Assembly: GCF_014639535.1 (NCBI RefSeq)
Contig: NZ_BMGA01000007.1
Span: forward strand, 510-64,509
From: Flavobacterium palustre
Lineage (GTDB): Bacteria; Bacteroidota; Bacteroidia; Flavobacteriales; Flavobacteriaceae
Direction: 5' to 3'
Length of the DNA: 64,000 nt
The stretch's first letter is position 1. Every line of letters begins with the position of its first letter. The translations under genes were made by a program, and so were the position numbers. Shown one piece after another: positions 54,327-63,640 of the stretch. The notes under the pieces are model-generated. The model worked only from the letters and a program-made list of their open reading frames with translations. It was not told the DNA's origin and searched no databases.

Positions 54327-54762
54327 AAATGTTTATAAATTTAGGTTAATGTTAAATATTCACTTCATTATTATTTTTACCGAAATCGTTTTAGAAAAAG
54401 GCAAAAAAATTAGCGCTATATTAAAAATAAAGCGCAATACATTATTAATCATTCGATTAGCCCGAAAACACATTAAATTGCAATCAAAAAAATGTAATCG
54501 ATTGCACAAATATAATTCTTAATAATCGAATCGCAACTATTTTGTTCAAAATTTTAAAAATCTAACATAAATAAACAATTTTTGTAAAAATTAGACTTTT
54601 AATTTTAACATCCGCTAATTTATGTATTAAATTCTAAAATTAGCCAAGACAATCAGCCAAAATTATACCAAAAGACAATTTTTATTGAATATTAGGTAAA
54701 AACGAAGCTGAATAATAAAATATACAAGAGCTGCCCCGACAAAATTAATTGGTACAAAACAA
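54327..54762. other. Intergenic region upstream of the MFS gene
   Basis: The 436 bp hold the MFS promoter-operator at 54493-54536 and a 5' leader of roughly 170 bp before the MFS ATG. The right part (54540-54760), after the HTCS stop, is AT-rich; no clear terminator hairpin for the HTCS gene or open frame is seen in it. Confidence 0.6.
54493..54536 (-). promoter_or_regulatory. Full-consensus MFS promoter with abutting LacI-type operator
   Basis: On the minus strand TTG (54536-54534), 19 bp, TATATTTG (54514-54507) form a perfect promoter. The operator TGTAATCGATTGCA (plus strand 54493-54506, one mismatch from a perfect palindrome) abuts the -7 box. Confidence 0.88.
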
Positions 54763-57700
54763 TCACTTAATCAATCGGCTTGGAGAATATCCAAACTGCT
54801 TTTTAAAACATCTGCTAAAATACAACGGATCATTAAACCCTACTTTATCAGCCACTTCCGAAACATTATTCACTTTTAATTTTAACAATTGCGCCGCTTT
54901 TTTCAAACGAACAGTTCGTATAAATTCATTAGGGGACAAATCGGTCAATTGCTTAATTTTTCGATACAATTTAGACGAACTCATCCCTAATTCGGCACAC
55001 AGGAAGTTAGCCGTCAATTCGGGGTCGCTGATGTTTTGTTCAATCAAATCGGTAATATTCGAAATCAAATCGATATCTAATTGCGAATGTGTCAATGTAG
55101 AAACATCACTCTCTATTTCACCTGAGAATTTTTGTTTTAACTCTGTGCGGGTTCTGATAATATTGTCTATTCGGGTTTTTAATAAGGATGGCTCAAATGG
55201 TTTGACCATATATTCATCCACACCTAAATTATACCCTTTAATTTTATTTTCGTTTTCGGATAAAGCAGTTAACATTATAAGTGCAGTATGACTAATATCA
55301 TCGTCATTTTTTAAAGCTTCAACAAATTGAAATCCTCCCATAACAGGCATCATGGCATCGACCACACAAAGTGCCGGTTTTATTTTTCTACAAAGATTCA
55401 AACCTTCATCCCCATTTTCGGCCTGATATACCCGATAAAATTCCGATAAATATTGGACAATAAAAAAGCGCAATTCGGCATTGTCTTCAATAACTAAAAC
55501 CGATTGTTTCAGTTCTGTGCTTTGATTGCCTTTCTTTATTTTATCAGGCGATTCATAAGCAACTTCAGCTTCTTTGTATTCAATATCAAAAACTTCGCTC
55601 TTTTTATAACTGCTTTTAGAAACTGGTAATTCCACAGTAAAAACACTTCCCTCCAAAGGAGCACTTTTTAATTTTAATTGTCCCCGATGCACTTCAACCA
55701 GTGAAATTACCAATGATAATCCGATACCCGAACCGGTATTATTCTTTTTACTGCTTTTTACCTGATAAAATCTTGAAAAAATCTTCTTCTGGCTTTCCAG
55801 CGGAATACCTATTCCATTATCACTCACCTCAACAACCAATATTTTTTCTCCCTCTTTTTCTTTTGTACCAATAAACAAATCTACCGTACCATAATTATTG
55901 GTAAATTTCAAGGCATTGGAAAGTAAATTGTACAGTATTTTATGGTATTTATCCACATCAATCCAGGCTTCGAGACTTTCAAGTTCACAGTTAAAATTAA
56001 AATTAATCTCCTTTTCCTGAGCTAATTGTGTAAAGGAATCAAAAACAGTTTGCGTATTAGCTACGAGTTCCGTTTTAGATACTTTTAATTTTAATTCTCC
56101 GGATTGTGCTTTTCTAAAATCTAAAATCTGATTCACCAATAACAACAATCGGCTGGCATTTTTATAAATCAAATGAAGCTTCGTTTTATCATAATCTGAT
56201 ACTTCGTTTTGTTCCAGTAATTGTTTGGCAGGACCTAAAATCAATGTCAACGGAGTCCTTAACTCATGAGAAATATTGGTAAAAAACTGTAGTTTTTCGT
56301 TTGACAAACGTTCATCACTATCTCGCCTTACTCTTTCTAATAAAAGTGCCTGTCTTAGTTTAAGTCGGGATTTAATTTCTTTTCTGATATAATAAGCTGA
56401 TACCGAAAACACTAAAACTAACAACAGAAAAATCTTGGTATTAGTCCAAAAAGGAGATAAGATTGTAATGTTATAAGCTGCTGTTTTACTTCGGATTCCG
56501 TCACTATTACTGGCTCTGATTTTAAAGGTATATTCGCCCGGATTAAGGTTAGTATATTGAATCGTTCTGGCATCGCTGGAAGTTGTAATCCAGTTTTTAT
56601 CAAAACCTTCCAGCATGTACTCAAAACTGTTCAGTCTTTCATTAGTATAAGAAGGTGCCGAAAACTGAATGGAAAAATTACGATTATCATAATTAAGTTC
56701 CACCTGCTTATGGATATTAATATCTTTTGTAAACGGAATTTGTCCGTTAATTTCCAGTCCGGGGAAGACCTCTTCATTTTGAACTTTAAATTCAGTTATG
56801 ATAGGTGCCGGCGCTATTTTATTCTCTTTGATTTTATCTGCCGAAAAATAAATAATACCATTTTTTCCACCTAAAAAAATAGTTGAATTATTCAAACTAT
56901 AAAATCCTTTAGAACTAAATACGTCTAATCTGTTGCCGCTGTCAACATAATAAATATTTATTTTCTTCGATTTTTTCTTATATCTGGCAATACTATTATT
57001 ATTGATATTCAACCACAGATAACCATCATTATCCATTTCTAAATCGGTAATCCATTTTCCTTGAAGTTCCCGAGGTTCTACAACCGGAACAAAATTATCT
57101 TTTTTAACATTATAAAGACCAATACCTTTGACCGTGGCAATCCAGATATCACCATTAACGTCTATCAGAATATCACTCACATGATTAGCCGGCAAACCAA
57201 TGTTCTCCTGTTCTCCTTTGACATAAAGTTTCAGTTTTCGGGTCTTTAAATTATACCTTGCGACCCCGGTTTCGGTGGCAAACCACAAATTTTTAAAACG
57301 ATCTGATTTAATCTTATTAATTTGAAAATCGGGTAACAAAACTCCTTTAGGAACTTTAATTTGCAAAGTTTTTGCATCTAAAATCACAACTCCTTCACCA
57401 AATGAACCTACCACTAAAGTATTTTCATCTGCTGTTAAAAAAGAAATTAGAGGAGAGTTTTTCACCCCAATATCAACCAATCTGGAACTATTGGACTGAT
57501 AATTATAAACCAATATTTTGCCATCCCACAAACCACAGTAAAAAAGCTTTCCATCATGAGAATAAATACTGGCAATATCATTTCTGTTATTGTACAATGG
57601 AACAAATGACTTTTCTTTGGAAACAAAAAGTCCGTTGTATCTTGTGGCAACAATTACCTTTCCGTCATAAGTTTTAGCAAATCCTCTTATACTGGGCTTT

Positions 57701-58791
57701 TGGTTATCATTATACAATGAAATATCCTTATTGATTTTAAACTGATCGCCATAAGGATCATACTTATCTAAACCATCCTCTGTCCCAATCCATAAAACAC
57801 CCGATTTATCAAAATATAAGGAATTCACAATATTCCCAACCAAAGAGTTATCATCAGTCAGTTTAGAAAAATACCGCTGAAACTTACCCGTTGCTACATC
57901 TTCTAATTGGTTACAAACCAAAAGTCCTCCTAAGGTTCCTAACCAATATTTCCCATCGGGAGCCTGAGCTATGGAAATAAAATAAGGTCCTAATTTATTC
58001 CTTAAAACCGCATCTTTAATATAGAGGTTCTCAAATGTATTTTTTGACTTGTTTAACTGATAAAGTCCTTCTCTGGTTCCCACAAAAATATCCGACTTAA
58101 CATCTTCATAAATGAAATTGATATAAGGATTTTTTTGATTCGAATTTGGAATTGATAAACTGTAAGTGGTTACTTTTAAAATCTCTCCCTTGGCTCCCAG
58201 AATAATTTTAGCTACCGAACCTTTGCCAAAACTTCCTACCCAAATATTCCCTTTTTTATCCTGAAAAATTTCTTTGACATATTCAAATCCCTTGATATTT
58301 ATTTTAGAAAACCGTTGTTCTTTAGGGTAAAAAATAGAAAGTCCCTTACTCATTGTACCTACCCAAACTCTTTTAAACTTATCTACATGAACAGCACGTA
58401 TTTCGTCTTCAGGCAAACTATTAGGATTGTTTTTATCATGAAAAAAAGTACTAAAAACATGGGTATCCATTCGATAAAGAGTAAGTCCTTTTCGGGTTCC
58501 TATCCATAAATTATGAGAGGCTTCATCGAGTTCTAATGCAGTAATATCATCATTATAGAGTTTATTCTTCCCTAATTCCGAACTCATATAAGCCTTAAAC
58601 TGATAGCCGTCAAAACGGTTCAACCCAAAAAAAGTCCCCAACCAAATGAAACCATTCTTATCCTGAACAATATGCCTTACCGAATTATAGGAAAGTCCGT
58701 TGCTCTCATTATAATGTTCAAATTTTATATGCTGTCCCAAAACAGGGAGACAAATAAAAAGAATGGAAACTACACCTAATTTAAGTTTCAT
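54763..58791 (-). CDS. Hybrid two-component system sensor/regulator (HTCS)
   Basis: One 1342-residue protein joins sensor, kinase and DNA-binding regulator. From N- to C-terminus: signal peptide (about 1-20), two-component beta-propeller repeats (about 20-680, e.g. LWIGTRKGLTLY, KDGKYWLGTLGG-like), Y_Y_Y domain (about 690-775), transmembrane helix (about 782-802), HisKA with phospho-His near 841 in FFTNISHELRTPLTL, HATPase (DNGIGIPLESQ; SGIGLSLVISLV), receiver with Asp near 1143 in LCVVDAMMPVMGG, and C-terminal AraC helix-turn-helix (KVGFNDPLYFSRCFKKQFGY). The start at ATG 58791 is preferred over a TTG at 58812. It lies 24 bp after the phosphoesterase gene, so it is probably co-transcribed with GH115 rather than with the pectin genes. 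Confidence 0.95.
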   Translation of the reverse strand: MKLKLGVVSILFICLPVLGQHIKFEHYNESNGLSYNSVRHIVQDKNGFIWLGTFFGLNRFDGYQFKAYMSSELGKNKLYNDDITALELDEASHNLWIGTRKGLTLYRMDTHVFSTFFHDKNNPNSLPEDEIRAVHVDKFKRVWVGTMSKGLSIFYPKEQRFSKINIKGFEYVKEIFQDKKGNIWVGSFGKGSVAKIILGAKGEILKVTTYSLSIPNSNQKNPYINFIYEDVKSDIFVGTREGLYQLNKSKNTFENLYIKDAVLRNKLGPYFISIAQAPDGKYWLGTLGGLLVCNQLEDVATGKFQRYFSKLTDDNSLVGNIVNSLYFDKSGVLWIGTEDGLDKYDPYGDQFKINKDISLYNDNQKPSIRGFAKTYDGKVIVATRYNGLFVSKEKSFVPLYNNRNDIASIYSHDGKLFYCGLWDGKILVYNYQSNSSRLVDIGVKNSPLISFLTADENTLVVGSFGEGVVILDAKTLQIKVPKGVLLPDFQINKIKSDRFKNLWFATETGVARYNLKTRKLKLYVKGEQENIGLPANHVSDILIDVNGDIWIATVKGIGLYNVKKDNFVPVVEPRELQGKWITDLEMDNDGYLWLNINNNSIARYKKKSKKINIYYVDSGNRLDVFSSKGFYSLNNSTIFLGGKNGIIYFSADKIKENKIAPAPIITEFKVQNEEVFPGLEINGQIPFTKDINIHKQVELNYDNRNFSIQFSAPSYTNERLNSFEYMLEGFDKNWITTSSDARTIQYTNLNPGEYTFKIRASNSDGIRSKTAAYNITILSPFWTNTKIFLLLVLVFSVSAYYIRKEIKSRLKLRQALLLERVRRDSDERLSNEKLQFFTNISHELRTPLTLILGPAKQLLEQNEVSDYDKTKLHLIYKNASRLLLLVNQILDFRKAQSGELKLKVSKTELVANTQTVFDSFTQLAQEKEINFNFNCELESLEAWIDVDKYHKILYNLLSNALKFTNNYGTVDLFIGTKEKEGEKILVVEVSDNGIGIPLESQKKIFSRFYQVKSSKKNNTGSGIGLSLVISLVEVHRGQLKLKSAPLEGSVFTVELPVSKSSYKKSEVFDIEYKEAEVAYESPDKIKKGNQSTELKQSVLVIEDNAELRFFIVQYLSEFYRVYQAENGDEGLNLCRKIKPALCVVDAMMPVMGGFQFVEALKNDDDISHTALIMLTALSENENKIKGYNLGVDEYMVKPFEPSLLKTRIDNIIRTRTELKQKFSGEIESDVSTLTHSQLDIDLISNITDLIEQNISDPELTANFLCAELGMSSSKLYRKIKQLTDLSPNEFIRTVRLKKAAQLLKLKVNNVSEVADKVGFNDPLYFSRCFKKQFGYSPSRLIK

Positions 58792-58815
58792 AGAAAAATT
58801 AGTTTTGGGCAAAAT

Positions 58816-60651
58816 TTAGTTCTGAATGGTATTTCTTCTCAAATTTATAATAAATTTATCGGATGGAGCCCCATTTAGAAAACTTTTAAAAATAGAGCAA
58901 AATTCATAAAATGAAATTTCACCAGCAGTAGGTTTTTCGTTTTTTTTGTAATAATCAGTATATGAATTGATAATCATTTTATACTGCTGAATTCGGTCTT
59001 TGCCAATGTCTTTCAATGCCAGTTCATCAGCTGAATACATTCGATGAAAATCAAAAATCATATCAAAACCGGTCCAGTTTTCATTCTTATATTTTTCTAT
59101 TTTCGAATGATTTACTTTGGCAAAAACGAATAGATTCTGTGCTTTAGCTTTTAGCATAAAGTCTTTAAATTCCTCTGGCCAATCCTTTTTAAGAAATCGG
59201 GTACGGACTAATTCTTTTAAATGCCAATTGGTGAATTCATGATAATTTTTAGATTCTAAAACACCTTTATCCCAAATATCGGGACTACCCATACTTTTTA
59301 AATAAGCATATTCCTGTTCGTATAAAGGAAATAATGTTTTGAAATTGGGAACTGAATCAATCGTAACCGTTTCGATTTGCATCTTATTTTTATTTTGAAT
59401 TGTCAGGATTTTATATCCCGGAATATAAGCCGCTAATGATGGAATTTGAATATTGAACAAGGTTTTTCCGTTTTCGTATTTTCTAATTCCGGTATCATTC
59501 ATGTGCATGTGTCCGGCAAAATGAAGCTGTACTCCGGCTTCTGCAAAAATTCTCGATACATCTTCAGTTGGAACTCTGTGCAATTGCATTTTATCTTCTC
59601 CAAATAACTTCTTCATCGTCTCTGAAGCATCATCATTAAATTCTACCATTGGATAATGACTAAAAGCGATCAGCGTTTTTCCTTTTTGCTTCGCTTCCTC
59701 AACTAGTTTTTTTGCCCAATTAATTAAATGTTTTTTATGAGTTAAAACCTGGTTGTACCCCACACCCGGACTATTGTAATTTAATGGATTTTCAGGATGC
59801 GTTTTAGCTGCTTCTTTTGGTACATAAACATTGCCATCAATAGCTAATAACCAAACATTATTCTGGGTTTCTATCAAATAACTTAAATCAGGAATTTGAT
59901 TATTATAAGGCGGAATGGCATACGTTCTTTTTTCGAGAGTTGATTGTTCTAAAGCTTTTTCGAAAGAATAATTATCATAATTATAAGTTGTAAACGGAGT
60001 TTCCCAATATAAATCAGTCTTTTGAGGAAAAAAACCAAAATCGCCCAATTCGTTTAAAACTTCGGCGTAACCCATGGTACCAATATCTTTTGTAATCACA
60101 ACAGGAAGTTCATCTGATTTTTTAGGAAGATACATTCCTTTTTTACTGATAATTACTTGCTCTTTCCCTCCTTCTCCAAGAAAATCTGTTTTTCCGGCAT
60201 CCATCAAATAAGGTTTGGCAACATCATGATTTCCTGTGGTAATTATAAATTGGATTCCATGTTTTTCAGAATATAAATTCAGAATCTTTTTTAATCCCCG
60301 AATGTTTATTGGCTGACCATCATCACTAAAATCTCCGGGTAAGACTACGGTTTTTATATTTCTCTTAACCACATCATCGAGAGCTGCCAGAAACGCAAAG
60401 TAATTTTCATTGAATAATCTTGTTGATTCCAGCTGAGATTTCATTGTTCGCAACAAAGTATATTTCCCATCAGCCGGATTTCGAATTCCTTTGTAATCAG
60501 AATCTGAAAATCCTCCATACAAATCAAGCAAATGAACATCAGACAAGAATGCAATTGGTGTACTTTTAACTGTATTTTTCTTGGCAGAAGAGCAAGAAAC
60601 AACAGCAAAAACAATAATTAAACACCCAATTACTTTCTTACAATAATTCAT
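58816..60651 (-). CDS. Periplasmic calcineurin-like metallophosphoesterase lipoprotein
   Basis: The 611-residue protein has lipobox VVSCSSAKK; lysines rather than acidic residues follow, so it probably stays in the periplasm. The two-metal phosphoesterase motifs are all present: LSDVHLLD (about 36), LPGDFSDDGQP (about 100), TTGNHDVAK (about 142), SHYPMVEF (about 335) and FAGHMHMNDTG (about 375). A C-terminal part of about 200 residues (LFPLYEQEYAYLKSMGSP...) has no motif I recognise. The substrate is unknown; its place between GH115 and a PI-PLC-like gene suggests a phosphorylated sugar or inositol. It starts 21 bp after GH115. Confidence 0.9.
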   Translation of the reverse strand: MNYCKKVIGCLIIVFAVVSCSSAKKNTVKSTPIAFLSDVHLLDLYGGFSDSDYKGIRNPADGKYTLLRTMKSQLESTRLFNENYFAFLAALDDVVKRNIKTVVLPGDFSDDGQPINIRGLKKILNLYSEKHGIQFIITTGNHDVAKPYLMDAGKTDFLGEGGKEQVIISKKGMYLPKKSDELPVVITKDIGTMGYAEVLNELGDFGFFPQKTDLYWETPFTTYNYDNYSFEKALEQSTLEKRTYAIPPYNNQIPDLSYLIETQNNVWLLAIDGNVYVPKEAAKTHPENPLNYNSPGVGYNQVLTHKKHLINWAKKLVEEAKQKGKTLIAFSHYPMVEFNDDASETMKKLFGEDKMQLHRVPTEDVSRIFAEAGVQLHFAGHMHMNDTGIRKYENGKTLFNIQIPSLAAYIPGYKILTIQNKNKMQIETVTIDSVPNFKTLFPLYEQEYAYLKSMGSPDIWDKGVLESKNYHEFTNWHLKELVRTRFLKKDWPEEFKDFMLKAKAQNLFVFAKVNHSKIEKYKNENWTGFDMIFDFHRMYSADELALKDIGKDRIQQYKMIINSYTDYYKKNEKPTAGEISFYEFCSIFKSFLNGAPSDKFIINLRRNTIQN

Positions 60652-60672
60652 TCTAAAATATACATTTAAAAT

Positions 60673-63636
60673 TTACATCTTCGTTTCCGGTGGAAAAGCA
60701 TAGGAATCTTTCCAGCCTCCTAAATCAATCAAAATTTGGTCAATCATCACTCCCGGATCGACCATCCAAACTTTCAAAGTGTGCTTTCCAGCCTTATTTA
60801 CAATTTGTTTCGCCGATTTTACAGCAGCATTTTTTAATGTGTTTTGCAACCATTCATCACTGCGCCCAAAAGTCTGAAAATCTAAAATCACAGGATCAGC
60901 ATCATCAATCGCTACAGCACATCTTACTCCTTTTCCTTCATAAAAAGCATGCGTTGGAATCGCCTGCACTTTTACATTGGCCTGACCAAAGTTAAAACTA
61001 TAAAAATCATATTCCATTACCGGGCTGTTACTTTTTATTAATTTTAAATCTACTTCCGAATTGGCTGTTCGAGGCAAAGCCACACTCACTTTTCCGGCAT
61101 AACCAATGCCTTCAAAAGTCTCCCATTTGGCTGCTATACCCTCTTTTCTATTTGAATAATTTACTGCATTGATCGAAACATAACCTTTGTCTTCTATAAA
61201 ACCTTTGTAATTTTCCAAATTAGCAAATTTCGGATTAAAAGCACTCACTCCAATAGTGATTAAAGTATCTTGACTAACAAATTCTAATGCCGAATTCACC
61301 TTATAACTTGGCGGAATTAATTGGTAATCGTGCCCTAATGGCGCTTCTTTTTTGTTTTCTCCCTGCGGAACTTTACTCCAGTCAATACTCACCCAAAGAC
61401 GTTGCTGACTGTTTTCTTTATTATCTAAAGTTCCTTGCTGTTGCGAAATTTTAATCCAATCGGCTTTTGGTTTAGCCTGCCAATTTACCGTTCCCTCACC
61501 TTTCATATAAACATCAATATAATACTGATTCTTCACATAAGCATTAAAAACCGGCAGCACATCAGCATAGGAATTCTCGGTTCTGTGATTGACTTCCATT
61601 TCATAACTTTCTAACGCTAATTTTAATTCTGGCTTCTTTCCTGCAACAGCATTCGTTGACGTAGCCTGATCAAAAACGGGCAAAAAGCGTGGCGACATAC
61701 TCATGATATGCTTCCACTTCCCACCAGCCAATCCGTTATTAAAATATTGGGTTTCTTTTTGAATTCTTTCAAAAGCTGCTGCTGATTTCTTCGCAAAAAA
61801 TGCAGCACTTCCACGACCTTGTTCGGCAACAAATTTATTTTTATACGAATACAACCATTTATGATTTAAACTGGCTGCGCCAATAACTGGATATTCAACC
61901 AATTCGTAAAAAGCATCTTGACGATTCGCCGGAATAGCCGTTTTTAATTTTTCTACAGCATCCATTAATTTTTGGTAAGCATCTATTCTTTTAGAAACCT
62001 CATCACCATAATGGATTTGGGTTAGTGCAGTTGGTTTTGATTTCGTTTCCGGTTCTACCTGATTCCAAGCCATAAACTCAGGACGACGCTGAAAAGCCAA
62101 GTGATAATAATCAAAAAACAAATCAGTTATCGAATTAGCGTTTTGTGTTCCAAATTCTCTCGAAGCCCAGTATTGCATATGCGTTTTTACACTTTGACTT
62201 TTATCAAAAGGGTTCATATTCCAAGCCATATCCAGAAATAATTCGATATTGTATTCATGCGGCTTGATGTCGCCACAATTCAAAATCCATAAATCACGGG
62301 ATTGAAATTCATAGGCTTTGGTCATTTCTTCCCACATCAAAACCGGATTGGTTGAATTCAACCACAAATAATCATGCGGACGTCCCCAATATGAAGTATG
62401 ATAATAAATTCCCGCTCCTCCGGCACGCGTTTGTTCTTTCGGATTACTCAACTGACGAATGTATCCATAATTATCATCCGTCCACACCAGTTGGGCATCA
62501 TCTGGTAGTTTCAGACCTTTTTGGTAATAATCCAAAACCTCTTTATAAGGAATAAATGCCTGCGGAATTTTGTTCGGTTCTTTACCAATTTCTTTTTTCA
62601 AAATAGCTCTTTGATCAGTAATTACCTGTTCTAATAATTTTACCTGAGAATCCGAATCATCTTCGCCCACAATCATTGGAGAATCATGCTCGCCACGCAT
62701 TCCAACCGTGTAAATATTTTCAAAAGGAGCTGTTTCTTTGGCTCTTTTTCTGAAAAAATCTTTAATCACACCTGAATTGGTATCATAACGGTATTCGCCC
62801 ATTGTTTTATGATTCCATTCGGCATTAATGTTACTCAACATCGGTTCAGCGTGCGAAGTTCCAACCACAATGGCATAATCATCGGCAACTTGTTTGTTTT
62901 TTGGAAACGAATAAAAAGCCTTGGTGCTTTTGTGCATGGCTGGCCAAATAGTATTGGCTCTTAAACGCAACAACAATTCAAAAACTTTGGCATAGGTTTT
63001 AGAACCGATATCGCCCGTTTCCGGTTCGAAAGTTTTAGCTGCCCAGGGCTGCAATCCCCAATCTTCATCGTTTAGAAAAATTCCTCTGTATTTCACCGAT
63101 GGTGAACCATAAGTTTGTGTTTGAATATTTAAAACTAAATCCGTTTTTTTGTCTGGCGTAACATCAGCCCACCATTCCCAAGGCGAAACGCCAATCATTC
63201 TTGAAATTTCCAGCAATCCATAAGCCGTTGCTCTTCTGTCAGAACCTACAATAACCAATGCTTTTTTGATGGCTGCTGTTGGATTTTCAATGACTTGAAT
63301 TTTATACGTTTCCCATTTTCCTTTTACATCAGTAATCGAAATTTTTTGTTTCGAAACCAAATTATCAATCCATTTACTTTGGCCAATAGTTCCAGCCATA
63401 ATGGTTATTTCAGCATTATTTTTCGAAACATTTAATCGCTGATTAATAATCGAAAAAACATCATCAGCCAAAATTTTAGCCGCAATATGAACCACTTTGG
63501 GTTCTTTGTCTTCTACTAAAATGCCTGCTTTTTGTTTTTCGGAAACAATGGTAAAATCATTGTTTTGCGCCTTTGTTGCATTAGCAAAAAGAACAATAAA
63601 AACTATGAAAACACTATTAAACTTATTTTTGAACAT
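60673..63636 (-). CDS. GH115 alpha-1,2-glucuronidase-family protein
   Basis: GH115 enzymes release alpha-linked glucuronic or 4-O-methylglucuronic acid; known members act on xylan. From ATG 63636 (MFKNKFNSVFIVFIVLF) the protein has 987 residues and a signal peptide ending TKAQ. The frame extends to a TTG at 63675 that would overlap the upstream gene. Recognisable segments are VIVGSDRRATAYGLLEISR, GVSPWEWWADVTP, KYRGIFLNDEDWGLQPWA, LRANTIWPAMH, TVGMRGEHDSPM and WTDDNYGYIRQLS. The C-terminal beta-sandwich domain (about 760-985) ends in MVDPGVMIDQILIDLGG. No xylanase or other xylan gene is in the window, so a non-xylan substrate should be considered. Confidence 0.95.
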   Translation of the reverse strand: MFKNKFNSVFIVFIVLFANATKAQNNDFTIVSEKQKAGILVEDKEPKVVHIAAKILADDVFSIINQRLNVSKNNAEITIMAGTIGQSKWIDNLVSKQKISITDVKGKWETYKIQVIENPTAAIKKALVIVGSDRRATAYGLLEISRMIGVSPWEWWADVTPDKKTDLVLNIQTQTYGSPSVKYRGIFLNDEDWGLQPWAAKTFEPETGDIGSKTYAKVFELLLRLRANTIWPAMHKSTKAFYSFPKNKQVADDYAIVVGTSHAEPMLSNINAEWNHKTMGEYRYDTNSGVIKDFFRKRAKETAPFENIYTVGMRGEHDSPMIVGEDDSDSQVKLLEQVITDQRAILKKEIGKEPNKIPQAFIPYKEVLDYYQKGLKLPDDAQLVWTDDNYGYIRQLSNPKEQTRAGGAGIYYHTSYWGRPHDYLWLNSTNPVLMWEEMTKAYEFQSRDLWILNCGDIKPHEYNIELFLDMAWNMNPFDKSQSVKTHMQYWASREFGTQNANSITDLFFDYYHLAFQRRPEFMAWNQVEPETKSKPTALTQIHYGDEVSKRIDAYQKLMDAVEKLKTAIPANRQDAFYELVEYPVIGAASLNHKWLYSYKNKFVAEQGRGSAAFFAKKSAAAFERIQKETQYFNNGLAGGKWKHIMSMSPRFLPVFDQATSTNAVAGKKPELKLALESYEMEVNHRTENSYADVLPVFNAYVKNQYYIDVYMKGEGTVNWQAKPKADWIKISQQQGTLDNKENSQQRLWVSIDWSKVPQGENKKEAPLGHDYQLIPPSYKVNSALEFVSQDTLITIGVSAFNPKFANLENYKGFIEDKGYVSINAVNYSNRKEGIAAKWETFEGIGYAGKVSVALPRTANSEVDLKLIKSNSPVMEYDFYSFNFGQANVKVQAIPTHAFYEGKGVRCAVAIDDADPVILDFQTFGRSDEWLQNTLKNAAVKSAKQIVNKAGKHTLKVWMVDPGVMIDQILIDLGGWKDSYAFPPETKM

Positions 63637-63640
63637 GATT

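Noticed and set aside
58792-58812. N-terminal extension of the HTCS gene to a TTG codon
   Set aside because: The ATG at 58791 gives a good signal peptide (MKLKLGVVSILFICLPVLGQ); the extension adds only charged residues before it.
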